Shown: positions 1-10,578, numbered from the stretch's first letter. The stretch: DNA of 64,000 bases from Lutibacter sp. (GCA_027449025.1 DAIDMK010000011.1:1-64000), one strand, 5' to 3'. Translations and numbers: made by a program. Notes: generated by a model not told the origin, from the sequence alone.

Positions 1-40
1 TTTTTAAAAATAAAAGTAATACCCAAAATTGAATAGAAAT

Positions 41-88
41 AAAAAACCGCCTCAAATTTTAATAGTGAGACGGCTTCGATTTTTTATA
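41..88 (-). terminator. Rho-independent terminator downstream of the OmpH-like gene
   Basis: On the minus strand CCGTCTCA...TGAGGCGG hairpin followed by TTTTTTATT; sits just after the stop of the 103..609 minus ORF. Confidence 0.6.
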
Positions 89-102
89 AAATACTTAAAT
101 GC

Positions 103-609
103 TTATTTAGCATAATCAGCATTTAATTTTTCTAAAATATCAGCGGTTACATTCATTTTTTCATCACCATACATAACCGTTCCTTTTCCGGATGTTCCAA
201 TAATTAACTGATAACCTTTAGTTTTTGCATAATCTGCCACAAAACTATCTACCTTTTTAGTTAAGATTTCGCTGTTTTCTAAATTTTCTTTCTGAAGTTC
301 TTCAGAAGCTTGTTGTTGTCTTGCTTGTAAAAATTGTTGCTCTTGTTGTAAAACACCTTCTGCTTCAGCTCTTTTTTGAGGTGTCATTTGTTGCGCAACT
401 TTATAATATTCTTGAACCTTTAATTGAAAAGGACCTTGTAAGCTGTCCAATTGTTTTGCAAACACTTCTTGTTTGGCTTTTAATTTTGTTTCTAAATCTT
501 TTGTAGCGTTATAATCTTTCATAATAACTTCGACATCAATATATGCTATTTTAGTCTGGTTACAAGCTGCCAATGAAATGGCAAAAGCGATAATGAGTAT
601 TTTTTTCAT
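103..609 (-). CDS. OmpH/Skp-family periplasmic chaperone-like lipoprotein
   Basis: 168 aa; lipobox-like LAAC near the N-terminus; AYIDVEVIMKDYNATKDLETKLKAKQ... coiled-coil Skp pattern and C-terminal YQLIIGTSGKGTVMYGDEKMNVTADILEKLN. Confidence 0.8.
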   Translation of the reverse strand: MKKILIIAFAISLAACNQTKIAYIDVEVIMKDYNATKDLETKLKAKQEVFAKQLDSLQGPFQLKVQEYYKVAQQMTPQKRAEAEGVLQQEQQFLQARQQQASEELQKENLENSEILTKKVDSFVADYAKTKGYQLIIGTSGKGTVMYGDEKMNVTADILEKLNADYAK

Positions 610-832
610 TTTTAGAATTTTGAATAGTGGATTTAATTTTGTGCGAATATATAAACAAAAAACAATGTTTTGTAAATTAATTTATAATATTGATTTAATT
701 TATCATAGAAGGTGTTATTATAATAAATTCTGATAAAAAATGGTTTATTTATAGCCCGATTTAGACCGTTTTGGCAAAAAGAAATAGCACAACTTACTTG
801 AACGTAAAAATCGCTCTAAATTCATCTTAAAA

Positions 833-1702
833 TTAATATTTACCTTTTTTTAGGATGTAAATTAAGGAAGAATGCTCTTTGGTGCTCATAGCTTTTATGT
901 TTGAGATTAAACCGATGTAAAAAGCCTTTAAAAAATTGCCTTTTCCATTTTTATATTTTTCACTCAATAAGGAAACGTAAAAAGAATCAAACCACATCGG
1001 TAAAATTTTTACGACGTTCATTTCTTGTTTTGCAAACAACAATTGAATTGATTTTTTTGAAAAATGCCATAAATGTCTTGGAACATCAAAGGCAGCCCAA
1101 AATTGTTTGTAATAGTTAGCGTCATAACTTTTAAAATTTGGGACCGCAACTATTAAAATACCGTTGGGTTTTAAAAGTTTTTTCAAAGTCAAAATATATA
1201 CTTCTACGTTTGGAACGTGTTCCAAAACATGCCACAAAGTGATAACATCAAATTGCGATTCATTTTTTAACTGATTAATTTCAGCATAAATTTCTGTAGC
1301 CGATTCATTAGTTAATTTTTTTTTGGCGGCAATTTTGGCTTTTGCATTTGGCTCTACTCCTGTTATTTTCCAGCCATCATTTTTACAAATCAGCAAAAAA
1401 TCACCTGTCCCGCAACCGATATCCAACAAATTTTTCTCAGCTGTTTTGAAAGAATTAATGAGTTTCAATTTATTGGTTAAGGCATGTTTTTTGACAAGTT
1501 GATACAACTGATCAATAACTGTTTCTTTTGAATCGGTATGAGAAATATAATCATCGCTTTCATAATATCCAGACAATTCATCAGCTTTTGGCTGAGGAAA
1601 AGTTTCAAGCATATCCAAGGTTGAAAGATACAATAAATCAAAATTTTTGCAGGAAACCGTATAATCTTTACAGGTTAAATAATGCACTTTTTCAGAATTC
1701 AT
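833..1702 (-). CDS. Class I SAM-dependent methyltransferase
   Basis: LLDIGCGTGDFLLICKNDGWKITGVEPNA motif I and DVITLWHVLEHVPN. Confidence 0.85.
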   Translation of the reverse strand: MNSEKVHYLTCKDYTVSCKNFDLLYLSTLDMLETFPQPKADELSGYYESDDYISHTDSKETVIDQLYQLVKKHALTNKLKLINSFKTAEKNLLDIGCGTGDFLLICKNDGWKITGVEPNAKAKIAAKKKLTNESATEIYAEINQLKNESQFDVITLWHVLEHVPNVEVYILTLKKLLKPNGILIVAVPNFKSYDANYYKQFWAAFDVPRHLWHFSKKSIQLLFAKQEMNVVKILPMWFDSFYVSLLSEKYKNGKGNFLKAFYIGLISNIKAMSTKEHSSLIYILKKGKY

Positions 1703-1740
1703 TTTATATAATATTGAAATATATCAAAATAATTTTTTAG

Positions 1741-1758
1741 GTGTTCCACGTGGAACGT
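1741..1758. promoter_or_regulatory. parS-like palindrome (site 1)
   Basis: GTGTTCCACGTGGAACGT; 14-bp perfect palindrome GTTCCACGTGGAAC, matches the TGTTNCACGTGNAACA parS family except the last base. Confidence 0.65.
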
Positions 1759-1764
1759 ATAAAA

Positions 1765-3636
1765 TTATCGACCCATATATACAAGCAAAACAGCAATATC
1801 ACTAGGTGAAACACCACTGATTCTACTCGCTTGTGAAATGGATGTTGGTTGAATTTTACTTAATTTCTGACGCGCTTCTATTGACAAAGATATCACTTTC
1901 GTATAATCAAAATTTGAAGGAATGGTAACATTCTCCAACCTATTAACTTTGTCCGCCTGATTCCTTTCCTTATCAATATAACCAGCGTATTTCACATGGA
2001 TTTCCGTTTGTTCCTCAACCTCACGATCGATATTATTGTCGATAACAAACGCTTCCACTTTAGCCAATTTTCTAAGATCTGTAAAGTTCAATTGTGGCCT
2101 TGCTGCTATCTTAAACATCTTCATAGATTGGTCAATTATAGCAGAATTATTAGCCTCTAAAATAGGATTTATTTCTTCTGGAAGCACACTGGTTTCCAAT
2201 AAAAATTTCACAAACAAATCAGTTTTATCTTGCTTTTCCACAACCCTATTCATCCGTTCTTTTGAAACCATACCCAATTTATAAGCCATGGGTGTTAACC
2301 GTAAATCAGCATTATCTTGGCGTAACAACGTTCTGTATTCAGCTCTGGAAGTAAACATTCTGTATGGCTCTTCAGTTCCTTTAGTAATTAAATCATCGAT
2401 TAAAACTCCTATATATGCTTCATCGCGTTTCAACACAAAAGGCGTTTTTCCTTGAATTTTGAGTGCGGCATTTATACCTGCCATCAGTCCTTGGGCGGCA
2501 GCTTCTTCATAACCTGTAGTCCCATTTATTTGTCCGGCGAAATAAAGATTTTTAATTCTTTTAGTTTCTAAGGAATGTTTTAATTGTGTTGGCGGAAAAT
2601 AATCATATTCAATAGCGTAACCAAATCTAAAGAATTTCACATTCTCAAAACCAGCAACTTTTCGCAAAGCTTTGTCCTGAATGTCTTCTGGTAATGATGT
2701 TGAAAAACCATTTACATAAACCTCGACAGTATCCCAGCCCTCCGGCTCCACAAAAATTTGGTGACGTGTTTTAGTAGCAAACCGATCGATTTTATCCTCA
2801 ATGGAAGGACAATATCGCGGACCGATGCTTTGTATTCGGCCATTAAACATAGGCGACCTATCAAAACCTTCACGCAAAATATCATGAACTTCCTGTGAAG
2901 TGTAAGTCATATAACAAGAACGTTGTATTTCCAATGATTTGGTGGTATCTAAAAAGGAAAACTTTTCAGGATATACATCACCAGGTTGCTCTATCATTTT
3001 AGAATAATCTAAGGATCGACCATCCACACGAGGCGGCGTTCCTGTTTTCATCCTTCCTGCTTCAAACCCAACTTTAACTAAATCTTCTGTAATTCCTGTG
3101 GAAGCTTTTTCTCCTGCCCTTCCTCCTCCAAAAGATTTATCACCAATATGAATCAATCCATTCAAAAAAGTTCCTGCAGTAATAATTACCGCTTTGGCTT
3201 TTATTTCAATCCCGAGTACCGTTTTTACCCCTACAATTTTATCACCTTCAAACAACAAACCATTTACAGAATCCTGATAAAAATCTAAATTACTTGTTTG
3301 TTCCAACATCAACCGCCAACATTCAGAAAAGCGCATTCTATCACTTTGGGCGCGTGGACTCCACATTGCAGGACCCTTCGATTTGTTCAACATTTTAAAT
3401 TGAATAGCACTTTTGTCGGTCACCACTCCACTATAGCCCCCCAAGGCATCAATTTCGCGGACAATTTGTCCTTTTGCAATTCCGCCCATTGCCGGATTGC
3501 AACTCATTTGAGCAATATTCTGTAAACTCATTGTTATTAAAAGTGTGTGCGCACCCATATTGGCGCTTGCCGCAGCAGCTTCGCTACCGGCGTGCCCACC
3601 TCCAACTACAATAACATCATATACCGTACTAAACAT
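1765..3636 (-). CDS. mnmG: tRNA uridine-5-carboxymethylaminomethyl(34) synthesis enzyme MnmG (GidA)
   Basis: 623 aa; DVIVVGGGHAGSEAAAASANMG, SCNPAMGGIAKGQIVREIDALGG, GTFLNGLIHIGDKSFGGGRAGE. Confidence 0.98.
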   Translation of the reverse strand: MFSTVYDVIVVGGGHAGSEAAAASANMGAHTLLITMSLQNIAQMSCNPAMGGIAKGQIVREIDALGGYSGVVTDKSAIQFKMLNKSKGPAMWSPRAQSDRMRFSECWRLMLEQTSNLDFYQDSVNGLLFEGDKIVGVKTVLGIEIKAKAVIITAGTFLNGLIHIGDKSFGGGRAGEKASTGITEDLVKVGFEAGRMKTGTPPRVDGRSLDYSKMIEQPGDVYPEKFSFLDTTKSLEIQRSCYMTYTSQEVHDILREGFDRSPMFNGRIQSIGPRYCPSIEDKIDRFATKTRHQIFVEPEGWDTVEVYVNGFSTSLPEDIQDKALRKVAGFENVKFFRFGYAIEYDYFPPTQLKHSLETKRIKNLYFAGQINGTTGYEEAAAQGLMAGINAALKIQGKTPFVLKRDEAYIGVLIDDLITKGTEEPYRMFTSRAEYRTLLRQDNADLRLTPMAYKLGMVSKERMNRVVEKQDKTDLFVKFLLETSVLPEEINPILEANNSAIIDQSMKMFKIAARPQLNFTDLRKLAKVEAFVIDNNIDREVEEQTEIHVKYAGYIDKERNQADKVNRLENVTIPSNFDYTKVISLSIEARQKLSKIQPTSISQASRISGVSPSDIAVLLVYMGR

Positions 3637-3647
3637 AATTTAAAATT

Positions 3648-3665
3648 GTGTTCCACGTGGAACGT
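3648..3665. promoter_or_regulatory. parS-like palindrome (site 2)
   Basis: GTGTTCCACGTGGAACGT, identical 18-mer to site 1, immediately upstream of mnmG. Confidence 0.65.
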
Positions 3666-4082
3666 TTATAAAGTGTCGAATAATAATAAGCATTTATCCT
3701 CTTCCGCCCTCATTATTTCCTTATCTTTCAGCTTCTTATCTTTGAATCCAATATAGTGTAAAACGCCATGAACCATCACTCTACGTATCTCATTATCAAT
3801 AGTTTGATTAAATTTCTGTGCATTTTCAAGCACTCGCTCCACAGAAATAAAGATATCCCCACTTATTAATTTCCCCATTGTATAATCAAAACTAATAATG
3901 TCAGTTAATGTATCATGTTCCAAAAATTCAACATTCAATTTAAGCAGATAATCATCATCACAAAAAATATAATTCAACTCCCCTTCTTGAAAGTTATAAG
4001 ATTCTATGCAAACAGAAATCCATTTCTGCATCGCCCCTTCATTTTCCAATATGAAATTAGTTTCGTAATTGAATTCAATCAT
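3666..4082 (-). CDS. ybeY: Endoribonuclease YbeY (rRNA maturation factor)
   Basis: VMVHGVLHYIGFKDKKLKDKEIM (HGxLHxxGxxH-like metal motif), DIISFDY. Confidence 0.93.
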   Translation of the reverse strand: MIEFNYETNFILENEGAMQKWISVCIESYNFQEGELNYIFCDDDYLLKLNVEFLEHDTLTDIISFDYTMGKLISGDIFISVERVLENAQKFNQTIDNEIRRVMVHGVLHYIGFKDKKLKDKEIMRAEEDKCLLLFDTL

Positions 4083-4083
4083 T

Positions 4084-7000
4084 TTACTCTTGTTGTTGTT
4101 CTGTTTTAAAATACTCTTGTACTTTTTTCTTGTAAATTGTTTGCAAAGGTAGTGATTGTCTGTTTAATATTTCATTGGTATTAAAATATGAATTTTCAAC
4201 CTTAATCGCCTCAATATTTCTTTTTTCAAATAGTACTTTAGGCGCTTCTGATTTACGAATATCATCCTCACCTTGTTCCATTTTAGCCTTTTGTAATTTC
4301 AACAACTCATAATTCAACTGTATAATTTTTTGCATTAAAGCTTTAGTGAAACCCCTTTCCAGCAATTCCTTTTCCAATTCCTCCATTTTCTTTAAAGCAT
4401 CTCCTGCGCCCTTTGAACTATCAGAGTCATCACCTAAAATACCTTTTAACATTCCTTTGAGCTGTTCTTGCTGTTTATATATTTTATACAGTTCGTCGTT
4501 CATAGATTCACCGTTTTCACCAGGCTTCTTACCTTTCTTTTCTCCTCTTTCTACGCCATCTTTCATTTGTTCATTCAACCCTCCTTGTTTATTAATAATG
4601 TCGGGCAAACTAAATTGTGGAGAATTCCCCTTTCCTTTTCCCTTGCCAAAACTTGGTGAGGCATTCATTAATCGTTCCAATAAATCACTTAAAGAGTTGG
4701 CCAGGTTATTAGCGGAAGTAATCACAAATTGCTGATTCGAAATTCCGAGATTGGCATTATCATCAGTAAAATTTAATAATGACTCATCCAAATTATAATG
4801 CACCTCAGAAACTTCCTTTTGAATCATCGTACCCATTTGAACCAATCGCAGAGCAAGCACATATAAACTATCATCGATATGATTGAAATACTCTTTTAAA
4901 ACATATTGATGTTTTACATTGTTTGGATATTCAGGATGCCCAATACTGGCGTTAGAAAAACGGTTAAGCAAATCTTCCTGCTCAAAAGAAAAAACAATCA
5001 TGTTATCTACAATTTTCCGTAAATCTTCAATATTTTCATCAATAGATTCACCTTCCATCTTCATCATAGACTGTTCCATGCTATTGCTTAATTCCTTCAT
5101 TCTTTTAGCAGCTGATTTTTGACTCCTTTTTGCGCTACCAGATTGTTGTTCCTTCAGTTCTTGCAAAGCCTTATTTAGGTCTGTATTAATATCGTCAAGT
5201 TCTTCCTTATTTTCGGGAAGCTTCATTGGTCGTTTTAAATCCTGGTTCTCCTTTTGCAATTCTTTGCCATCCTTTTTTAATTCGTCAAATTCTTTGTTGA
5301 TCTCCTGTTGCTTTTCTGAATTGTTATTCTCTGGATTTTCATCTGCAAGATTTTCTTGTTTTTTTCCCAAATTTTCTAGCTTCTCTCTAATTTCATGAGC
5401 CTTTTGCTCCACGTAAAAACGTTTGGTGAGTTCTAAAATACGTTCTAAACTCAACTCGTTCCGTTGGTTCATTTTAGCCATATTTTTTAACTTTTCAACC
5501 AAATCTTCTTTATTTAATTTTTTGGAAAGTGCATTTAGTTCTTCAAGCAATTTGTCCTTTTCTGCCAACTTTTTAGTCTCTTCAATTCTTTTAAGCAATT
5601 CTTCCTTGGTTTCTTTTGTTTCCTTTTGGTCGGTTTGCGCTTTCAAGTTATTTTGAAGTTTGCTGGTTTGCTTTTGAATCATTTCCTGATATTGTGCTTG
5701 CCGTTTCAACAATTCCTCCAATTTCTTCGTGTCATTCCAATCAATGTTTTCTTTTTTCTGCATTTCATTTTGAACATTTTCAAAACCTTCATTTGATAGT
5801 CTAAATTTTTTTACAAGCTTTGAAAGCGCTCCTATGGTTTCTTTTTGATCATCCAATAACAGCCTATTAATTTCCTTTTCCGTTTTTTTATAATAAGAAA
5901 AAGTTCGACTTTTCGTGCTTTTATTCCCATTTACCGCATCGTTATCAAACACTTCAAAATACAACTCATAGTCAATACCTTCTTCCAAAGAAATTCCTTC
6001 AGGAAAAACATAATAAAAATCTGAAATAAAGGAATTTTGAACAGAAATTAAATGCGATTTAAGCGCCTTTGGATTCTTCTTGTCATAATATACCATTTGA
6101 AGTTTATTTATACCATAATCGTCGCTTATATGCCCAACAAACTGAACTGGTCCCATCCTAATAGAATCAATATCAGAATTTACAATTATTTGAGGATGCT
6201 CGTCTGGAATCACCTGAATAAGAAAATTAAGCGATTCATAGTCGTTTAGTTGTTGGTTAGATGTGGTGATTTGGTAATTGATGGCGTTAAGTATCAATTT
6301 TGAATAGCTAAAATAATCAATGCTGTTTCGGGTAAATTTATCTGTCTTATTTTCGCATATAAATTGAACATTGTTTGTTTTTTGAGTTTCAATTTGCCAA
6401 GTAACCTTTGTACCCTGCGGTACGCTGGTATTTCCGCTATTTTGAACAACTTCATTTTTTTTACCAGTATAAATAGGATATTGCAAAACCATTTTTAAAT
6501 TATTGATGACAGGTGTGGCGATACTTTTTATTTGATAAACTTCAGACTTAACGCCATTGGCTTCCAAATAAAATTTTATGGGTTTTTGAATTCTTGAAAA
6601 GAAATAATCAAACTTTCCAAAAGCGCTTCTTTCCAAATAATAACTTTCCTTCAAAAAATTGATTTTAACATTTTCCGGAACTATACTGCCGATAGTTTCT
6701 ACTTGAAGCATAAATGGCTCGCCTTCCACTACCAACAAAGATTCATTTAAAACAGAAAAAGAAAAAGGCGCTGGAGGCAAATATGCTTTGTTGTAATTTA
6801 CCACCCTGGAATAACTTTCCGTAAAAATTGAAATATTCCCTGTAACAAAAACCAACAGCCAAATAATTAAAGGAATGAGTGCGTATTTTATATATTTCTT
6901 ATTTTTAGTAAAATCTACGGCTCTTTTAAAAGGAATTGGTTGCAATTCGTTTGATTTTTGGTCAATACTGGCTTCGATAAGTTCAGAATTTAACTTACTT

Positions 7001-7347
7001 CCTTTTAACTGCAACATATTCAATAACTTATCCCTAACTTCCGGAAAATGATTTCCAATAATTTTGGAAGCCTCAACTTCAGTAATTCCTTTTTTGAATC
7101 CTAAAATTTTAATGATCGGAGAAATGATATAGACCACAAACAATACCAGTTCAATAGAAATAAAGAACCAAAATAAAAAAGTGCGCCCTATGGGTTTTAG
7201 CCATAAAAAATATTCAACAAAAAGTGTGAAAATAAAATACAATACTCCTATTGTGAAAAACAATAGCAATCCTTTAAGTAGTTCATTAAAATAATATTTT
7301 CTAATAAACTCCTGTAACTTATGTTGTATGTTTTCAATATTGCTCAA
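4084..7347 (-). CDS. DUF4175-like large membrane protein with long coiled-coil
   Basis: 1087 aa; N-terminal TM helices, then ~700 aa Glu/Lys/Gln-rich coiled-coil; typical partner of ybeY/mnmG in flavobacteria. Confidence 0.75.
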   Translation of the reverse strand: MSNIENIQHKLQEFIRKYYFNELLKGLLLFFTIGVLYFIFTLFVEYFLWLKPIGRTFLFWFFISIELVLFVVYIISPIIKILGFKKGITEVEASKIIGNHFPEVRDKLLNMLQLKGSKLNSELIEASIDQKSNELQPIPFKRAVDFTKNKKYIKYALIPLIIWLLVFVTGNISIFTESYSRVVNYNKAYLPPAPFSFSVLNESLLVVEGEPFMLQVETIGSIVPENVKINFLKESYYLERSAFGKFDYFFSRIQKPIKFYLEANGVKSEVYQIKSIATPVINNLKMVLQYPIYTGKKNEVVQNSGNTSVPQGTKVTWQIETQKTNNVQFICENKTDKFTRNSIDYFSYSKLILNAINYQITTSNQQLNDYESLNFLIQVIPDEHPQIIVNSDIDSIRMGPVQFVGHISDDYGINKLQMVYYDKKNPKALKSHLISVQNSFISDFYYVFPEGISLEEGIDYELYFEVFDNDAVNGNKSTKSRTFSYYKKTEKEINRLLLDDQKETIGALSKLVKKFRLSNEGFENVQNEMQKKENIDWNDTKKLEELLKRQAQYQEMIQKQTSKLQNNLKAQTDQKETKETKEELLKRIEETKKLAEKDKLLEELNALSKKLNKEDLVEKLKNMAKMNQRNELSLERILELTKRFYVEQKAHEIREKLENLGKKQENLADENPENNNSEKQQEINKEFDELKKDGKELQKENQDLKRPMKLPENKEELDDINTDLNKALQELKEQQSGSAKRSQKSAAKRMKELSNSMEQSMMKMEGESIDENIEDLRKIVDNMIVFSFEQEDLLNRFSNASIGHPEYPNNVKHQYVLKEYFNHIDDSLYVLALRLVQMGTMIQKEVSEVHYNLDESLLNFTDDNANLGISNQQFVITSANNLANSLSDLLERLMNASPSFGKGKGKGNSPQFSLPDIINKQGGLNEQMKDGVERGEKKGKKPGENGESMNDELYKIYKQQEQLKGMLKGILGDDSDSSKGAGDALKKMEELEKELLERGFTKALMQKIIQLNYELLKLQKAKMEQGEDDIRKSEAPKVLFEKRNIEAIKVENSYFNTNEILNRQSLPLQTIYKKKVQEYFKTEQQQE

Positions 7348-7596
7348 TAATTTATTTTTACACTCTTTAAGAAGTTAAAATTACTCAAAATAACATTAGC
7401 CTATCAGAAATTTAACTTTCCTGCAAGAAAGTTCTATCTAGTTTAAAGTTTTCTATCGGCTTCGAGCCATTTTTTAATAATTTTTTTCTTGTACATTAAT
7501 ACAGTTAGCCTAAAAAGCGTTCTTTAACCAATATTAAAAATAATTACGAAAAAGTCCTTTTTTTACAATTAAATTCTCTCGTTTACATTGATAATT

Positions 7597-7604
7597 TATC
7601 TTTG
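7597..7604 (+). promoter_or_regulatory. Candidate Bacteroidota -7 box for gltX
   Basis: TATCTTTG (TAnnTTTG) 20 bp before the gltX ATG; no clear -33 TTG seen. Confidence 0.45.
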
Positions 7605-7624
7605 CACTTCAAAACTTAACAGAA

Positions 7625-9154
7625 ATGACGAACGTTAGAGTACGATTTGCTCCCAGCCCAACAGGACCTTTACATATTGGCGGTGTAAGAACTGCCCTTT
7701 TTAACTATCTATTTGCCAAAAAACATAAAGGTACTTTTATTTTACGTATTGAAGATACCGACCAAACCCGCTATGTGGCAAATGCTGAACAATACATAAT
7801 TGATGCTTTAAATTGGTGCAATATTCCTTTTGATGAAGGACCGGGAAAAAATGAAAAGTTTGGTCCTTATCGCCAATCAGACCGCAAGGAAATCTATAAA
7901 CAATATGCAGAAACTTTGATTGAAAAAGGAAAAGCCTATTATGCATTTGATACCAATGAAGAACTCGATTTTCACAGAATTGACCATGAAGAAAAAGGAA
8001 AAACCTTTATCTACAACTGGCACAACAGGGCAAAACTAACCAATTCAATTTCCTTGACTAAAGAAGCGGTTGCGAAAAGAATTGCCAAGGGCGATAAATA
8101 CGTGGTGCGTTTTAAAATGCACGAACCATTACTTGAAGAAACAGAAGCCACCATTGAAACTGTTGATATGATTCGGGGAAATGTTTCCTTTAAAACAGCT
8201 ATTTTGGACGATAAAATATTGTTTAAAAGCGACGGAATGCCAACCTATCATTTGGCAAATATCGTGGACGACCATTTAATGGAAATTACCCACGTTATTC
8301 GTGGAGAAGAATGGTTGCCTTCGCTGCCGCTTCACATTGCTTTATATGAAGCTTTTGGCTGGAAAGCGCCAGAATTTGCGCATTTGCCACTTATTTTAAA
8401 ACCTGTAGGAAAAGGAAAATTAAGCAAGCGCGACGGCGATAAATTAGGATTTCCAGTATTTCCTTTAGCATATAAAAATGAAGAAACAGGAGAAATATCT
8501 CGTGGTTATAGAGAAGACGGCTATTTTGACGATGCCTTTATAAATATGCTGGCGCTTTTGGGATGGAATCCAGGAACGGAACAGGAAATTTTTACCTTGG
8601 AAGAACTTTGTGAAGCATTTACCATAGAACGTGTAAGTAAAAGCGGTGCAAAATTTAGTCCGGATAAAACCAACTGGTTTAACCAACAGTACATGTTGTT
8701 AAAATCAGATGAAGAATTGGCTAAGCTTTATATGCCAATTTTAGAAGAAAAAGGTATCAATAAAGACCTGCAATTTGTAATAAAAGTAGTTTCCGCAATT
8801 AAGGAGCGCGCCACTTTTGTAAACGATTTTTGGGTGCTGAGCAGTTTCTATTTTGAAACTCCTACTGCTTACGATGAAAAAGCAGTTAAAAAACAATGGA
8901 AAGAAGATACAGCTGAGTTGATGCAAGAATTGATTGCCATTATTGAAACTGTGGAAGATTTTACTTCGCTGAATTTTGAAACTGCCGCCAAAGAATGGAT
9001 TACCACCAAAGAAATTGGCTTTGGAAAAGTAATGCAACCATTTAGACTGAGCTTGGTTGGGGAATTAAAAGGTCCTCACCTATTTGATATAGCCGAAATG
9101 ATAGGCAAACAAGAAACAATTTACCGAATTAACAAGGCAATTGCAGCACTGTAA
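7625..9154 (+). CDS. gltX: Glutamate--tRNA ligase
   Basis: VRFAPSPTGPLHIGGVRTALFNYLFAK, KLSKRDGDKLGFPVFPL (KMSKS-like). Confidence 0.98.
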   Translation: MTNVRVRFAPSPTGPLHIGGVRTALFNYLFAKKHKGTFILRIEDTDQTRYVANAEQYIIDALNWCNIPFDEGPGKNEKFGPYRQSDRKEIYKQYAETLIEKGKAYYAFDTNEELDFHRIDHEEKGKTFIYNWHNRAKLTNSISLTKEAVAKRIAKGDKYVVRFKMHEPLLEETEATIETVDMIRGNVSFKTAILDDKILFKSDGMPTYHLANIVDDHLMEITHVIRGEEWLPSLPLHIALYEAFGWKAPEFAHLPLILKPVGKGKLSKRDGDKLGFPVFPLAYKNEETGEISRGYREDGYFDDAFINMLALLGWNPGTEQEIFTLEELCEAFTIERVSKSGAKFSPDKTNWFNQQYMLLKSDEELAKLYMPILEEKGINKDLQFVIKVVSAIKERATFVNDFWVLSSFYFETPTAYDEKAVKKQWKEDTAELMQELIAIIETVEDFTSLNFETAAKEWITTKEIGFGKVMQPFRLSLVGELKGPHLFDIAEMIGKQETIYRINKAIAAL

Positions 9155-9180
9155 AAATTTATAGGTTCAGATATTATAAT

Positions 9181-9231
9181 TTTGAAGATGTTGATGTTAC
9201 CATATATCGACATCTTCAAACTTATTTTTTA
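9181..9231 (+). terminator. Rho-independent terminator after gltX
   Basis: TTTGAAGATGTTGAT...ATCGACATCTTCAAA stem followed by CTTATTTTTT. Confidence 0.65.
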
Positions 9232-9349
9232 CTTTAAACATTCGCATTTAGTCCACTAAATTTCGATTTTTTACTATCCAATTTTAAATCTTAAGAACTT
9301 CTTTCGTTTTTGTATCTTTATGCAATTAATAACTCTTAAAAAAAATAAA

Positions 9350-10273
9350 ATGATTGGAACTTATATTGCCATTTTTATTCTAGTTGTACTTGTGGCATCT
9401 GGATTATTCACCGTAAAACAACAAACAGTTGCTATTATTGAACGCTTTGGTAAATTTCAAAGTACTAGAAACCCGGGTTTACAGCTTAAAATACCACTTA
9501 TTGACAAAGTTTCAGGACGTGTAAATTTACGTGTACAACAATTAGATGTCATTGTTGAAACCAAAACTAAAGATGATGTTTTTGTTCACCTTAAAATTTC
9601 AGTACAATTTTTAATTAGACCGGATCACGTGTATGACGCATTCTATAAGCTTCAAAATCCTCATGAACAAATTACTGCATTCATTTTTGATGTTGTGTGT
9701 GCTGAAGTTCCTAAAATGATTTTGGATGATGTATTTGAAAAGAAGGAAGAAATTGCTTTGGCTATACAGCGAGATTTAAAAGAAGCAATGCTTAATTATG
9801 GTTATGATATCATTAAGGCATTGGTTACCGATATTGATCCAGATGAGAAAGTAAAAATTGCCATGAACCGTATTAACGCTGCTGATCGTGAAAAAATTGC
9901 AGCACAACATGAAGGTGATGCACAACGTATTTTAATTGTCGAAAGAGCTAAGGCTGAAGCTGAAAGTAAACGTTTACAAGGAAGGGGTATTGCAGACCAA
10001 CGCAGAGAGATTGCGCGTGGTTTAGTTGAAAGTGTTGATGTTTTAAATAAAGCTGGAATCAACAGTCAAGAAGCATCGGCTTTAATAATTGTCACACAAC
10101 ATTATGACACGTTACAAAGCATTGGATCTGACTCTAAATCCAATTTAATACTATTGCCTAACAATCCAAGTGCAGCGAGTTCTATGTTAACTGATATGGT
10201 TGCTGGTATGGTTGCTGCCAATAAAATAAATGAATCTTCTAATGAAGTTGATTCGAAAAAACCTAAGAAATAG
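9350..10273 (+). CDS. SPFH/Band 7 domain membrane protein (stomatin/HflK-like)
   Basis: VKQQTVAIIERFGKFQSTRNPGLQLKIPLIDKV; ORF opens at 9320, but the TATCTTTA box at 9313-9320 and protein family favour Met at 9350. Confidence 0.9.
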   Translation: MIGTYIAIFILVVLVASGLFTVKQQTVAIIERFGKFQSTRNPGLQLKIPLIDKVSGRVNLRVQQLDVIVETKTKDDVFVHLKISVQFLIRPDHVYDAFYKLQNPHEQITAFIFDVVCAEVPKMILDDVFEKKEEIALAIQRDLKEAMLNYGYDIIKALVTDIDPDEKVKIAMNRINAADREKIAAQHEGDAQRILIVERAKAEAESKRLQGRGIADQRREIARGLVESVDVLNKAGINSQEASALIIVTQHYDTLQSIGSDSKSNLILLPNNPSAASSMLTDMVAGMVAANKINESSNEVDSKKPKK

Positions 10274-10290
10274 GACTTTAAAAATCAAAA

Positions 10291-10318
10291 AAACCTGTGC
10301 ATTGCACAGGTTTTTTTT
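10291..10318 (+). terminator. Rho-independent terminator
   Basis: AAACCTGTGC ATT GCACAGGTTTTTTTT. Confidence 0.85.
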
Positions 10319-10333
10319 AATATAAGTATCAGT

Positions 10334-10528
10334 TTATTTTTTTTCTTCTTCTTTTTTATCATCATCATCATCGTCTCTGGTGGCCTTTTTAAACTCTTTA
10401 ATTCCGCCTCCAAGACCTTTCATCAACTCTGGTAATTTCTTACCTCCAAACAATAATAATATTGCCAAACCAATAATGATCCATTGCCAAGGACCAACAA
10501 CTCCTAAAAAAATATATAATGCGTTCAT
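10334..10528 (-). CDS. tatA: Sec-independent translocase protein TatA/TatE
   Basis: [36 protein letters not shown]. Confidence 0.93.
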   Translation of the reverse strand: MNALYIFLGVVGPWQWIIIGLAILLLFGGKKLPELMKGLGGGIKEFKKATRDDDDDDKKEEEKK

Positions 10529-10578
10529 AATTTTTAAATTTTAGAGATACAAAGATAGTAATTAATTCAAAACCAACA

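Noticed and set aside
4346-4735. 129-aa plus-strand ORF opposite DUF4175 gene
   Set aside because: Compositionally biased antisense frame of the coiled-coil gene; no start context or recognisable domain.
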